Assembly: GCA_029532625.1 (NCBI GenBank)
Contig: JARFXM010000004.1
Coordinates: 248,001-312,000 of the forward strand
Direction: 5' to 3'
DNA: 64,000 nt
From: Lomentospora prolificans
Lineage: Eukaryota > Ascomycota > Sordariomycetes > Microascales > Microascaceae
Below are positions 1 to 10,475 of the stretch, in pieces. The notes below the pieces were generated by a model that was not told the DNA's origin, did not search any database, and was given only the letters and a program-made list of their open reading frames with translations. The number at the start of each line of letters is the position of its first letter. The stretch's first letter is position 1. A program made the translations under genes and the position numbers.

Positions 1-42
1 GAAGAAGCTTTGCGGTGGGTCGACAACATGAACAAGGAGTGA
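1..42 (+). CDS. 3' end of a gene entering from the left (partial)
   Basis: Frame 1 is open from the first base and ends in a TGA at 40-42, giving 13 residues (EEALRWVDNMNKE). The composition looks like an amphipathic C-terminus, but nothing can be said about function. AT-rich sequence follows at once, as expected for a 3' UTR. An open frame this short could be chance. Confidence 0.35.
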   Translation, partial: EEALRWVDNMNKE

Positions 43-297
43 GGAGGAATCTTGGTTTATGTAACTTGCATCATTTCAAAATAATATTGTAGATAAGACG
101 AGATTATTGCTAAGGACCGTGACCGAAATCAAAGGCAAATCAAAAAAAGAAGCAAGATAATAAACTATCAACCGAAACCCCCAAAATGTGCTAATGAGAG
201 ACCGATCCCGAAATCTAAAATGAGAAATACCCTCTATCCGTTCTATACCTCTATTTCATATCAATCCGCCATGTAGCTATTACATCCTCGGCTGCAT

Positions 298-1059
298 TTA
301 TTCGCCCTTCTTGAAGGCAGGGTTGCAAACGATCTGGCTGACGGGTTGAGAAGGCTCAAGCGTCCAGGCACCAGCTCCACCATCGGCAAAGGTGACCTCG
401 TTGCTATTGCCGCGGACGACAGTGATGGGCTCGCCAACAGGAGGCTCAATCTCGGGGATGCTGAAGACGACAGGGAGGAGCTGGCATCGGAGTGCAGGGT
501 CGACGAGCTCGCCGCTGACGGTGAGGGTGACCAAATCATAGTCGAGACCGTCAGTCACATTGACAGAGTTCTCAACGACACCGGAGAGCTTGAAGTTGAC
601 GCCAGTATCGGAATTCTGGAGAAGGACGTCGACCTGGAGGCGCTCATCCTCGGGGTCAATCTTTTCGAAGTTGGGGTCGCAAATGACCTTCTTGACCTTG
701 GAGGGAGTGCGGAGTTTCCAGGGACCCTTGTCGCCATCAGCAAAGGTGATGTCGGTATTCTCGCCGCGAAGGACGACGATGGGCTCATTGTTCTCATCCC
801 GGATCTGGCATCGGAGGTCCTTGTTCTGGACGTTGTCGCCGAGGACAAGCTCAACCTCCTGGAAAGGACCGCGGCGCTCAGTGCGGGAAGCGAAAGGGCG
901 GTCGCGGGGCTCCCGGCGGAAGCTGACCGAGGACTCGGCGGAGTCGCGGAGGACAACGGTGACGGCGTTGCCTGTGGGGGGCTTGTGGTGCTGAGTGTTG
1001 GGAGCGGCCATGGCGCCGGTGGCGGCGAAGAGGGCTAGGGCGATGGTAGAGTACTGCAT
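298..1059 (-). CDS. Secreted protein with two related halves, function unknown
   Basis: Single-exon, 253 residues, starting at the ATG at 1057-1059. Residues 1-18 form a signal peptide (hydrophobic core IALALFAATGAMA), so the product is probably secreted. The mature part holds two copies of one unit at about residues 83-135 and 190-250. Each begins near a Cys (RCQIRDEN / RCQLLPVV), passes through a conserved core (ITFADGDKGPW / VTFADGGAGAW) and ends with another Cys (VICDPNFEK / IVCNPAFKK). Each half thus has one Cys pair that could form a disulfide. The start is supported by the signal peptide and by AT-rich DNA upstream. I do not recognise the family. A long open frame on the opposite strand over the same DNA is a composition shadow. 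Confidence 0.8.
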   Translation of the reverse strand: MQYSTIALALFAATGAMAAPNTQHHKPPTGNAVTVVLRDSAESSVSFRREPRDRPFASRTERRGPFQEVELVLGDNVQNKDLRCQIRDENNEPIVVLRGENTDITFADGDKGPWKLRTPSKVKKVICDPNFEKIDPEDERLQVDVLLQNSDTGVNFKLSGVVENSVNVTDGLDYDLVTLTVSGELVDPALRCQLLPVVFSIPEIEPPVGEPITVVRGNSNEVTFADGGAGAWTLEPSQPVSQIVCNPAFKKGE

Positions 1060-3698
1060 TTTGAGAATATTTCAAGATTAAAAGGTCTCTATAGCAAAAG
1101 AAGAGAAGAGTAGGAAATCCGAAAGGAAAAAACCGACAAAGGGAATAAGGAAATGAGTTTAGGAAACAGCTGTTGTTTTTGGAATGTTTTGTTTTGATGG
1201 TGAGAAGAACAATAAGAGTGTTTCGAAACGGAAATCAAGACCTCATTATATATTTCTCAACCTGAATCCATTTCGGTCGCTCCAACTGCACCGAGACAGT
1301 CGGTTGTAAGCTGATGCAATGTGCCTCCAAGGACTGCGCCGGCCGTCAGCCTCCCCCAAGACACTTGAGAATTTAGAATCTCATCTCACCCATATTTTCC
1401 CATGCCATGCGGAAGATGCAGCAACCCGGAACTAGCGCGGTGTCTAATCAGCACCCAGGATCCGACCTGGCGAATGGGCCAGCCGCGTTTAAACACAGCC
1501 TGGAACCATCCCAACGTCAGCGCTTGTTCAAATAGCCGGTGGGCGAAGTGCGGAGCCTTGAGGATGGTTGGGGGCCAACCTGTGTGGCGGAGCTGGACCA
1601 GCGATCTCTGCGATTGGTAATAATCGTGCACATCGCCCACGGATTTGGGAGCTCTAGGATGGCGAGAGGATTACCGGGAATAGACACTTCCGGACAACGT
1701 TTTCGGCGCAGCCTTCCATTCCAAACCTTCTTTCTGCGTGCAGCATGTGTGCATGCTGGCAAAGATGCATCCGCGGACTTGCCGCATCCCCCGCCAGCGC
1801 CGAATTTGGGCGCCCATCTCTGGTAGATATCCGCGGTGAAGATAAAAATCAACAAGCGCGATTGGCACAGTCGCGAAAAATGCAAGCCCAGGCCAGGTCC
1901 TGAGTGAAAATTTTCTCGTAGTTTTAATCCCGATCTCTATTTCATCCCCGCCCCCGCCTGTCATCTTTTGACATTTCCGACAGCCCTATGACATGCAGCC
2001 TAAACTGGATGATATCGTTGGCTATTGTCTGTTGAGGCCGTAATATATTGTATCGTACCCCTGACATTTCTGTACTGGTATGCTGTTCGCGATGGCTTTT
2101 CCTGTTCTTACGCGCAGGTGTCACCGTGATTCTATTGATAGATTCTAGCTCTAAGGAGAGGGCACGTTGCTCGCTTTATCAAGGCGGTGGCAAGAGCCGA
2201 TGCGCCCGCCCAACAACACACATGGAAACTTGCGCTTGCTCTTGGTCGTGCAGCACAAGTCTTCCCCCCCCCAAGCCCATTCTGACACGCATTGGGAGTA
2301 CCAAGGTGGCGGTGGGAAGATTGACTAGCAATGGGATTATTAGTAGGTAAGACGCCAAGAGAAGTTGTGCTGCTGTTGGGGTTGCACTAATACCACACGC
2401 TTGCGCTGGCCATACAAGAACCAGAAGTTTTTTATTTTTATTTTTCGCTGTCAGAACCACGATTACGCCCCCAAATGTAAACATGACAAATCCAATAGTA
2501 GAGCTGACCCCCGTGATGGACAACCTGGGATGGCCTCGCCGAATGGTCCGGCGGGCAGGAGTTCGGGTCAGAAATAACAGACGATATCGGAGCCTCTTTA
2601 TTTTGCACACTAGAGGAATATTCACATTACCGCACTAGCCACCTCTTGCTAGCCAGGTACTAAATGCGCCTTGAGCGTATCCCCTGTGCAGTTGTCTTGA
2701 CAAAACACGCATTTTGGAGATCCCGCAGCTCGCGACATCCGTCGTTGGGACAGGGTTCGCTCTATGCTACAGCGATGCTGGTGACCGAGACTGCAGAGTT
2801 ATTTTTGGGGAGTTCAAAATCAAAGAAGTTGCTCCAGGGATAACTGGGGCCATTTGCGGCAAGTACTAGCTCGCCCCCATATTCGTCCTCCCCACGGTTG
2901 ATCATCCGGTCCGCCACTTTCTGCAAGGGCGAACACTCATGCCCGACCAGAGAAGCGGCCGCCCCTTTCGAACAAGTTCCATGGAATGAATACCTACTAG
3001 TCACCAACATTGCTGGTGGGTTACAGGGTGTAGCATTTCGTACTTAGACAAATAAAGGAGTTCCTTACTGTATACAAAAGCCCTGTACCCATGCTGGCAC
3101 GAAGTATAAGCGGTCGTCAGACAGGAAGGGATCGGAGCAAGTACATGAAAGAAGCCGAGTCCTTGGCGTGCTCACCCGTCAGGAGGCCGCGACATGTTCG
3201 ACAGCGGGATTAATGAGGTCACATGATCCTGCCCAGCAGCTACCTCCACAGAGAGAATGGAAGAGACATCTACGTTTCTTGTCCCCGCAGCTGACTTTCG
3301 CGACTGAGGTAAGTCCCTGACAGGTTCGCCGATTCGCGTTTCCTGTTTTACTAGGGTCGGGTGTCTTCTGGACAGAGCAGTCCCCATCTCTAGACCCTCA
3401 AAGCATTCACAAAGTGAGTACAGATACGACGACCGCCATGCGCTTCTCAAAGCCTTTCAAAATCGACGTACCCATACGGCGAAAGAATTATACGGTGAGT
3501 TGAAACGATAGATTCGACTGTTGTTTAGGAAATGACTGTCGTATGCTTTGCAGATGAAAAGTTCGACCTAGTAACTCAACGTATCCCAAGTCCCAGCCTC
3601 GAACTATATACAAACGACCGAATAGGAACCCCCTTCCTTTCCACTGCGTTAGAAGGGCGTCTACACTAGCGTCAAAAAACCTAGGAGACTTCCATCAT
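1060..3698. other. Intergenic, 2.6 kb
   Basis: No convincing gene. Several open frames of 60-150 codons exist on both strands, but they lack protein-like composition, splice structure or signal peptides. A run of nine C lies near 2264-2272. The first 200 bases next to 1059 are the likely promoter and 5' UTR of the secreted-protein gene. A minus-strand ATG frame at 2762-3010 (82 codons) is the only one with mildly protein-like composition, and I do not call it. Confidence 0.5.
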
Positions 3699-3990
3699 CT
3701 AACAGGTGTTGCAGCTCTTATCGCAGCAGGCATAGCATGACTTGTAGCGAGCGCCCTGGCAAGCGATGAGACAGCTGGGGTTACCGTTGCAGCTTTTGCA
3801 GGCCTTGTTGACGACTGAGGTGCAAGCCTGTTCGCAGGCAACCTGGGAACCATGATTGGGACATGCTGAAGATATAGGCGGTGTATGTTAGCAAATAATA
3901 CTCTTCTTGTCTGGAGTCCAAAATTGAAGAAACCGTACCGGCCACAGCGGCGACAAGGCCCAAGACGGAGAGAACGGCGGTGACCTTCAT
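3699..3990 (-). CDS. Small secreted protein with 12 cysteines (two exons)
   Basis: Exon 1 is 3939-3990 and exon 2 is 3699-3865, joined across a 73-nt intron at 3866-3938 (GTACGG..TTCAG). The product is 72 residues, stop at 3699-3701. Residues 1-18 are a typical signal peptide. The mature 54 residues hold 12 Cys at 19, 28, 32, 40, 43, 49, 53, 61, 64, 65, 69 and 72, including CxxC, CC and CxxC at the end. The unspliced frame runs into junk after residue 17, while splicing restores a Cys-rich frame that ends with a Cys just before the stop; this is the main support. Such proteins are typical apoplastic effectors, antimicrobial peptides or metal-binding proteins of fungi. Which one this is cannot be told, and the family is not recognised. 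Confidence 0.8.
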
Positions 3991-5156
3991 ATTTGTGTTG
4001 AAAAGAGTTTGGTTCGAGATTGGTTATGGAAGATGTGATTGAAGAGATGGTTGTCTGGATATGTACTATGGGTTGAAGGATGTTGCTTCTCTGTTCATGA
4101 GGTGCTCCTCACTCTTTTATATTTTTTCAACCATCTCCTAAACCTCGTCTGGTCCACTGTCCACTTGATCGCCCAGCCACTCTATTCCATCGCATCCCTC
4201 TTTCGAAGGTGCTTCCTCGAACGGCTCGCCGTCTTTCTGTTCCGAGACGCTAGGGCACTCCCATCCAATATTGGGCCGCCTGGGCCGCGGATGGTCGAAG
4301 AGACACAAAGAACAATGCGATTCGCCAATGGCCAACTCACGGCGCCGGAGGCTTGCAGATTGCCATTGCATTGCAGCAATACCGGCCCGCCTCAACCGAT
4401 CGTCCATAGGACGAGGCTCGAGGCGCAACTGGGCGTAGAATTGCGGGGGAGGGTCCCGAGCCGGCAGCGGGTCGAGTGATTTTCAGGGTGCGGTAAGAAA
4501 GTGGGCTTAGAATCTCTCCGTCTGACGGAGCCGCGACGGGTTGTATGATGGCGTCGCGATCTCGGGTTGTGGGTTCTGCCGTCAGTACTGCAGGGTTACA
4601 CCTGTTTTCGCTCGCCAAGGGTATCAGGGTGGTGAAGCCATGTGGGACAACTCTTTGATCATCTAACCTCATGCAGCCGTGGACAGCCATATTTAAGCAT
4701 AATATTCAGAGAAAGGCGAGTTATTGGTGGAATTAAAGGTAGAGAACACGGAGCTAGCGCCGCTGCGCGCCTCTCTGGCAACGATTCGACGGGTGTCCAA
4801 CGCATTGCTTACTCGTGGGCGATTGAGGCTCCAGCCAAAGAAAATTCCTTACTGACGACGCTGTCTCGAGGTTGAACACCGACGAGCCGGAGCCACCAAG
4901 ACCAAAATGGAATCGCTCCATCAGTGGGTCATCCCATAGCGATTATTAATATTGATTCCAACCATTGATGGATCATGATGCTGCCTTTAATTTAGCGGGA
5001 CGATACGACGGTGCGCGTCAATTTTCGGCGACGCCCCACCTGATGAAGTGGAATCGGTGGACCAAAATTTTCAGATATGCCACGAAAAGCAAAGGAAAGA
5101 AAGCCAAAAAAAAAAAAAAAAAAAAAAAAAAGAATTGGACATATCCAGAGGAATTG
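3991..5156. other. Intergenic, 1.2 kb
   Basis: Upstream region of the cysteine-rich gene and 3' flank of the tRNA-Lys gene. Open frames near 4039-4479 (+) and 4138-4690 (-) overlap each other, have no recognisable content and are not called. The only clear feature is the A26 run at 5106-5131. Confidence 0.5.
5106..5131 (-). terminator. Poly-T RNA polymerase III terminator of tRNA-Lys
   Basis: An uninterrupted run of 26 A on the plus strand, i.e. 26 T downstream of the minus-strand tRNA gene, starting 26 bases after its 3' end. Pol III normally needs only four to six T, so the tract is far longer than required; the excess is probably slippage growth of a simple repeat. Confidence 0.75.
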
Positions 5157-5157
5157 A

Positions 5158-5229
5158 GCCCCCGGTGGGGCTCGAACCCACAGCCTTGAGATTAAGAGTC
5201 TCACGCTCTACCGATTGAGCTACGGGGGC
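5158..5229 (-). tRNA. tRNA-Lys (anticodon CTT)
   Basis: The minus strand folds as a full cloverleaf of 72 nt without an intron. The acceptor stem is GCCCCCG paired with CGGGGGC, the D arm is GCTC..GAGC, the anticodon stem TGAGA/TCTCA has loop CTCTTAA (anticodon CTT, reading AAG), and the T arm is GTGGG-TTCGAGC-CCCAC. The B-box GGTTCGAGCCC is intact. The base after the acceptor stem (discriminator) is T. The poly-T tract just downstream fits Pol III transcription. Confidence 0.95.
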
Positions 5230-5779
5230 CGGTTTAGTGAAGGAACCGGCCCTTGACCCGTTTGATGGACGGGGTCGGAGGCTACTGGGCTATATCAAGG
5301 CTTTTGGCTGTCGTATCGTATCTCGTTTTTTGTGCGGGTCATTTGAAACTTGCCCGACTCTGGGACTGAGCTTTTCTTGGGTAAGCTTGGTGCACTTCGA
5401 TGCCCTCCTCCATTCTCTCATTGTCCGTTCGATTCCAAGTCGGCGATGAGAGTCGTACCCCGATACCTGCGGATGGCTCTGCATCCAGTTGTATGCAATA
5501 TTAGTGCTTGACTCCCACGGCCATGATTCCTTCCTTCAATTGGCCCTAGTCGAAGGCCTCTTAGTGACGAAAATGTACAAGGCCTTCATTCTCCTGCAAG
5601 TCGAACCAGGGGTATCATCGGTTAGACACGGCTTCGTTCCGGCAGGTTAAGAGAAAATCACTGATTTCAAACTATCATCGGCACTTCTTTATTCATTCGA
5701 GCCTTTCATCAGCCACAATGCCCCCGTCCGATTAAAAGGACGGCTACTGCTCCTCGCAGTTTCTGGATTTGGGATCGAG
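5230..5779. other. Intergenic, 0.55 kb
   Basis: Holds the upstream region of tRNA-Lys and the 3' flank of the thioredoxin-like gene. I see no gene or structured element. Confidence 0.6.
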
Positions 5780-6230
5780 TTATTGGCTAGCAATCAAGTT
5801 CTTCAGCTTCTTTTCGTCTAGTATCTCGTTTTCCACCAGACGGCCCGTCTCCTTCACCCCGCCATCCACACGCTGGTACCTGACGACGGTCGGAACGTTG
5901 TTCACGTTCCACTTGGTACGGAACACATTGTTCTTATCCCTCCACCTGAGTCACAGCAGTCAGTGCATGCCCGCTTGGTTAGAGTAGCAAAGCAAGTAGA
6001 ACATACTCAGGGATCTGTCCAACAGACGCAAACGCTACCACCGGAGCCCCGTCGGCGGAGAACGCGGCGTTGATGTGCGGCAGTGCGGCTCTGACGTCAG
6101 GACACCACGGCTGTTTTGTCTGGGCGTTGTCGCCGGAGATGAAGGCGATGAAGAATGCGCCGTTCGAGCCTTCGGATAAGTCGAGTGCGCTAGGAGTCGC
6201 TGGTAGCGTGAAATCGGTGGTGACAGGCAT
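5780..6230 (-). CDS. TRP14/TXNDC17-like thioredoxin-fold protein
   Basis: Two exons, 6007-6230 and 5780-5945, joined across a 61-nt intron (5946-6006, GTATGT..CTCAG), giving 129 residues. There is no signal peptide, so it is probably cytosolic. It matches the small thioredoxin-like family of TRP14 (TXNDC17, former DUF953): FISGDN near residue 31, the active-site region QPWCPDVRAALP at about 40-51, and the cis-Pro strand VNNVPTVVRY at about 91-100. In animal TRP14 the active site is WCPDC; here the second Cys is Val, leaving one thiol. A monothiol protein could not form the usual intramolecular disulfide, so classical disulfide reduction would need another mechanism. The reading frame spans the usual family length. 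Confidence 0.85.
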
Positions 6231-6807
6231 GGCTGCGGACTTGTTCTGATGGGAAGCAGGGTAATATCAAGATGTCTGGTCAAAAAATGAGGAGTTGCAA
6301 GAAGTGTGTTGATGTTGCTTATATAAATAGAAGCAGCCAGCGGCTGTGCCAGCCACAGTGTGTAATAACGGCCTGCGACACTGGCCAACTCGGCGTGGTT
6401 GGCAAGCTCGTCATCGCATCAAACCTTGGCGTGCTTGTTTGAATATTTGCCGCAAAGGAAGCTAGACGAGATCGCGAAATATCTTTGGGTAGGTGGAACT
6501 TGTGTCAATGATGTGTACTGTAGACTTGTATTGATATAAATTATATGGTTGACCTCAGGAGGGCGCATTGCCAGGGGATTCCTCTGGACTGGTCTTGTTG
6601 CTGGAAATCCCACCCATATGGAGCTGCAGATTGACAACGCCGTCGTGAGGAAAGGGTAATAAGCGACAAGGTCGAATCCCGGAGAGCGTCAAAGAGTGCG
6701 AATGCGGATCTATAGAAAAAACTGATGAATCTTAGAAGCAGGGCCAACATCCAGTCCAGGCTGAAGTCCCTGAACAGTGATCGCTGCCTCAATTATTATG
6801 GTGGGCA
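6231..6807. other. Intergenic, 0.58 kb
   Basis: Promoter side of the thioredoxin-like gene and 3' flank of the GFA-domain gene. No gene seen. Confidence 0.6.
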
Positions 6808-7914
6808 TCAACCCTCACTTTTCCCGTATTCCTTCTCACCCCAGGCTTTGAAGCCCTCCTTCAAAGCCTGTGAGAAGACGGGGTCAAACCTATCACCACT
6901 CTCTTGGAATGCGATTCTGTCCGTTCTCCAGGTAAACCAATCTTTGCCAACCGCGCCATCCGATGTCCTGAGGATGCCAGTTGCAACGTCGATTACTCGT
7001 TCGCTCCTTTTCCTGTTCTTCTCAGTATGCTCATAGAATACAGTCGCACCACAAACGCCACAAAACGCCCTCAAAATGCCTTTCGAGGACTCAAAGACCG
7101 TCAAGGTCCCAAATTCGAGGTCCGCGGGCACAGCCGGAGATATGCACGAGACAGGGATGAATACCCACGCAACGGCATGAGCACCAGACACTAAGCGGCA
7201 GTCATCACAGAGATCCAAGATGGCCTGCCATTTGGTCTTGTCCAGCGGCGAGACCGTTTTCTTGAGCCGTTCGTCTTCGAAGAGTCTCGCGGAGGGTCGA
7301 GAAATGCTGAAGTTGACGCCGCCGCAATGGCACTCTCCGCGCAATCGCTCGTCCACCTTTCCGCCAACTAATGGTTCACTGCCACGCGATCGATTATCCG
7401 AATCCGGCTCTTTTGGGCGAGGATTGTGAATCGCCAGTTCGCGCCCCGCCATAGTTGGCACCCACCGATACATTCCACCGCCTGGGGAGGAGTCGGTGCA
7501 CTCGTGAGCCCACATCCGAAAATTGTCCTCACTATGTGCATCGAAAATGCTACTCGACACGCGCCATCCTTTCTTCCCCTCGATATCGGCATCGGCATCG
7601 ACATTTCCGATGTGGCAGCCGCACGTCTTGCAGAACAGGCGCACTGCAGCCCCGTGTCTGTATTCGGTCAACATATCCTCTTTGTTCAACGGCTCCACGA
7701 ACCTGGGCTCAATCCCTTTCGGTAGAGGGGCGTGCCACACACAAGGAGTCCCGCGCATGTATCTGCACACATTGCAGTGGCACATGTGAACTCGGAGGGG
7801 AAGAAGAGCTGCCGGAACAGTAAGTGTAAACTGGACCGCCTTACAAAAGCATCTTGCCGTGAGAACCTTGGTCTCTTGGGGATCTTCCGCTACCAAGCTC
7901 GTGTTTTCAGCCAT
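6808..7914 (-). CDS. Protein with two tandem GFA/CENP-V zinc domains
   Basis: Single exon, 368 residues from the ATG at 7912-7914. An in-frame ATG 26 codons upstream exists, but it adds a tail unlike the family, so the inner start is preferred. The first GFA-type domain (about 18-150) has the zinc ligands CFC, CHCNVC and CKTCGC. The second (about 194-335) has CHCGG, CDDC and CGVCG. The fold is that of the glutathione-dependent formaldehyde-activating enzyme / CENP-V family, which binds two zinc ions per domain. Most members have one domain; two-domain proteins are common in filamentous fungi. The substrate is unknown and enzymatic activity is not proven by the motifs. No signal peptide. Confidence 0.88.
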   Translation of the reverse strand: MAENTSLVAEDPQETKVLTARCFCKAVQFTLTVPAALLPLRVHMCHCNVCRYMRGTPCVWHAPLPKGIEPRFVEPLNKEDMLTEYRHGAAVRLFCKTCGCHIGNVDADADIEGKKGWRVSSSIFDAHSEDNFRMWAHECTDSSPGGGMYRWVPTMAGRELAIHNPRPKEPDSDNRSRGSEPLVGGKVDERLRGECHCGGVNFSISRPSARLFEDERLKKTVSPLDKTKWQAILDLCDDCRLVSGAHAVAWVFIPVSCISPAVPADLEFGTLTVFESSKGILRAFCGVCGATVFYEHTEKNRKRSERVIDVATGILRTSDGAVGKDWFTWRTDRIAFQESGDRFDPVFSQALKEGFKAWGEKEYGKSEG

Positions 7915-9397
7915 TTTGGTGGTTCGTAGCGCGCACGAAGGGGGCGAAAGGAATTCGAGAGAAAGATATCCGTTCACAGTAACAGACCTCAAGCATTCTT
8001 TTGGAGATGTGCGGGGTCGTCATTTGAGGGACGCATAACCAGCATTGTTGCCTATATAATGCTACATGATGGTTCAACCTATTGACCCGAGCTTACATCT
8101 ACGACTCTTCCAACACCACAATCCTTTCTAATAGTATTCGAACCAAAAGCTCCAGTCGATGCTTGCCAAGAGCTATTTCTGTGGAGTTTACATCATGCTC
8201 CTCTGTTGGTTCGGATCTGAAGATTCCTCACCAATAATATCCTGATAGTGATAGAATATAATACTACAGATCGACCCAAGTTTCATCTTAGCCGAGACGG
8301 ACCAAGGTAGAGTCAGCCGGGGGGGGCCGATCACGACGGACTTTGGCGGGGTAAACCTGCTAATAGTAACGAAAAGATGGCCTTACTTTGCGATCGGCCA
8401 ACTCAATTCGCAAATTGAACGTAGAAAAATACCGAGGTAGAACCTGATATACTCTGTGCCTCTAGATCCGTTTGCAGGCCGAGGATTCACGATGGTAGAC
8501 AGGGGTATTAAGTGGATATAAATAGACGATTCAAGCCCCCCCGTTTTTGGGTCATTCATTTTACACCGGGTTTGATAGGACTCGTTCCCAAGCTGGTGGG
8601 TTACATGGATCAATTGAGCTTGCCCGGCAAACAGCAGAATATGGCATGCAGATAGGGAAACATGTCTTCCGCAGTGGGCCAGCCATCCTACATATGCCCG
8701 TTGATGAATATCAACGTCAGCCCTCGGATAATTCGAGGTCATTCCGTCTTCTTGTCCCTGTCTCTGTTGCAACGCTAATATTAAACTGTGGCGGCCAGAT
8801 GGGGAAAGTATATTAGCCTCTTTATACGGCCACGCGCACTCGGGCTTGGAAACACCGCCGCGCTCGTCGGCATGCACCGATTCAGCCATATTGCTGATTA
8901 CATGCCCCCCCAGTTAATATCAGCTTGGCGTCGTGGTTGGCATGGTTGTTTACCGACATTTACATGAACACACTTTCGACGTGCTTGCTCCCCGCCTCTA
9001 ATCTGCCCGTATCCAAATTTTGAACTGCGAACTCGACAGCAGGCCGGCCACTCCATTCGGCGGCTGGAGTAGAGAGCGCTCCCGATATCCAGGAATTGGT
9101 TCTTGGCTATTGCGTAGCGACTCAATGTGCTGCAGGAAGCTAAGACGAAGATATACGAGCTGAAACGGCACACGTATAGGTGTATGTCTATATTTATCCC
9201 CAATTCCGTCCGAGCACTATGGAATTCCGTGTGTGACGGGACGGGGAGAAATCCTTCGTGGCCGGGATTTACTTGTCGCGAATTTAGTTATTATACTCTT
9301 GGGGAAGCTCTAGCCCTTTTTTCCCACTTTTCTTTCCTTTGCTTCACATCTTTTGCAATCAGCCTGAGCCAAGACACTGGCGGTAACAAACCCCAAG
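7915..9397. other. Intergenic, 1.5 kb
   Basis: Divergent upstream region between the GFA-domain gene (-) and the Thr/Glu-repeat gene (+). One minus-strand ATG frame of 168 codons (8383-8889) is present, but its composition is not protein-like and no domain is visible. Otherwise nothing seen. Confidence 0.5.
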
Positions 9398-10151
9398 ATG
9401 AGATTCTCCTCGCCTCTAGCCTTGGCGGTCTTTGCTACGTGAGTATCATCCGAGTCCACTGGACGCCTACCAGTAACTAACTTCGCGAACTAGCGTCGTA
9501 TCGGCGCAGATTACCCTTACACCGACTACAATTTGCAGGGGCGCAACTTGTGTGGGAGGCCCAGATCCGACTGGCTCTGAAGATGGTCAAGACACGCCTC
9601 CTGTCGGTGGCGAAGAAACAGTCACAGTGACTGAAACTCAAACAGAAATTCAAAATGGAGGGGGCGACATTCAAACCATCACGGAAACTCAGACGGAAAC
9701 TCAGACCGAGACTCAGACCGAAACCACGACCGCAACCATTACCGACGTACACGAAGTAGAAGTAACAGTAACGGAGGAAGTTACACATATCGTCACATTA
9801 ACGACCGATAGAATTGTCGAGAGACTGTCAACCTTGACGCAGGTCCAGACAGTAACCAATACCATAACGGAGACTAGGATCACAACCGCACCATGCAATC
9901 CAGGCACTCCGGGTGGCCCTGGCGGCCCTGACGGTCCAGCGGCGGATTGCCCGACACTCACACAGACTGGAACGGCGTGTAGGACGTGCTTGCTTCCGGG
10001 ATGCAATACTACTGTGAGGGTGACAAAATCTTGCGGTTGCCCTGCGGCGTTGCCAACCACGACGGTCAATTTCCCGTGCACTGCTGCTGGGGTTTGCAAT
10101 AGAATTGGATGCACAACTGTGTACAATGTCGTGACAGAAGCAGGTTGTTAG
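9398..10151 (+). CDS. Secreted Thr/Glu-repeat protein with Cys-rich C-terminus
   Basis: Exon 1 is 9398-9438 and exon 2 is 9494-10151, joined across a 55-nt intron (GTGAGT..ACTAG), giving 232 residues. The ATG at 9398 gives a good signal peptide (MRFSSPLALAVFATVVSA). The mature N-terminal half is dominated by Thr, Glu and Val, with a run of TETQ units near residues 85-100 encoded by 12-nt direct repeats, followed by ValThr-rich blocks. A Gly/Pro hinge (PGTPGGPGGPDGP) leads to about 75 residues with nine Cys, among them CRTC and CGC, ending in a Cys before the stop. There is no hydrophobic C-terminal tail, so a GPI anchor is unlikely. Thr-rich composition suggests heavy O-glycosylation, as in fungal cell-wall proteins. 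Family not recognised. Confidence 0.82.
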
Positions 10152-10475
10152 CAGTTCCCTGTGAAATCATGGGGTCTGCGTGATGTGTAATTATGAGAAT
10201 TTGATGTTTAGCATTGTTCAGAGCAACATATCTATAGGTCTCTGGGTATGAAAAATTTACAGAAAGGAGCCGTACACTATAATTCCCTTTGATAAATATT
10301 TACGAGCTCGACGACTTTTCCGCAACACTACAACCCCCAGGTTCTGACATAACGCCGGGCCAAGGCGACAAATATCAATTGACGTACATCTTTCATGTCG
10401 CTCGTTACCAAAATAGCACTAATGCCTACCCATTTGTAGCATGCAACATCCGATTATTTATTACTATTACTCAAG
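10152..10475. other. Intergenic, 0.32 kb
   Basis: AT-rich space between two converging genes; it should hold both 3' ends. Nothing else seen. Confidence 0.6.

Noticed and set aside
346..1038. 230-codon plus-strand frame over the secreted-protein gene
   Set aside because: The opposite strand has a signal peptide and an internal protein repeat; the plus frame is a composition shadow.
2762..3010. 82-codon minus-strand ATG frame
   Set aside because: Slightly protein-like, but no homology signal, splice partner or flanking support.
4039..4479. 146-codon plus-strand frame
   Set aside because: Overlaps several minus-strand frames of equal quality; content not protein-like.
8383..8889. 168-codon minus-strand ATG frame
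   Set aside because: No domain, no signal peptide, unusual composition, in a divergent promoter region; not enough to call.
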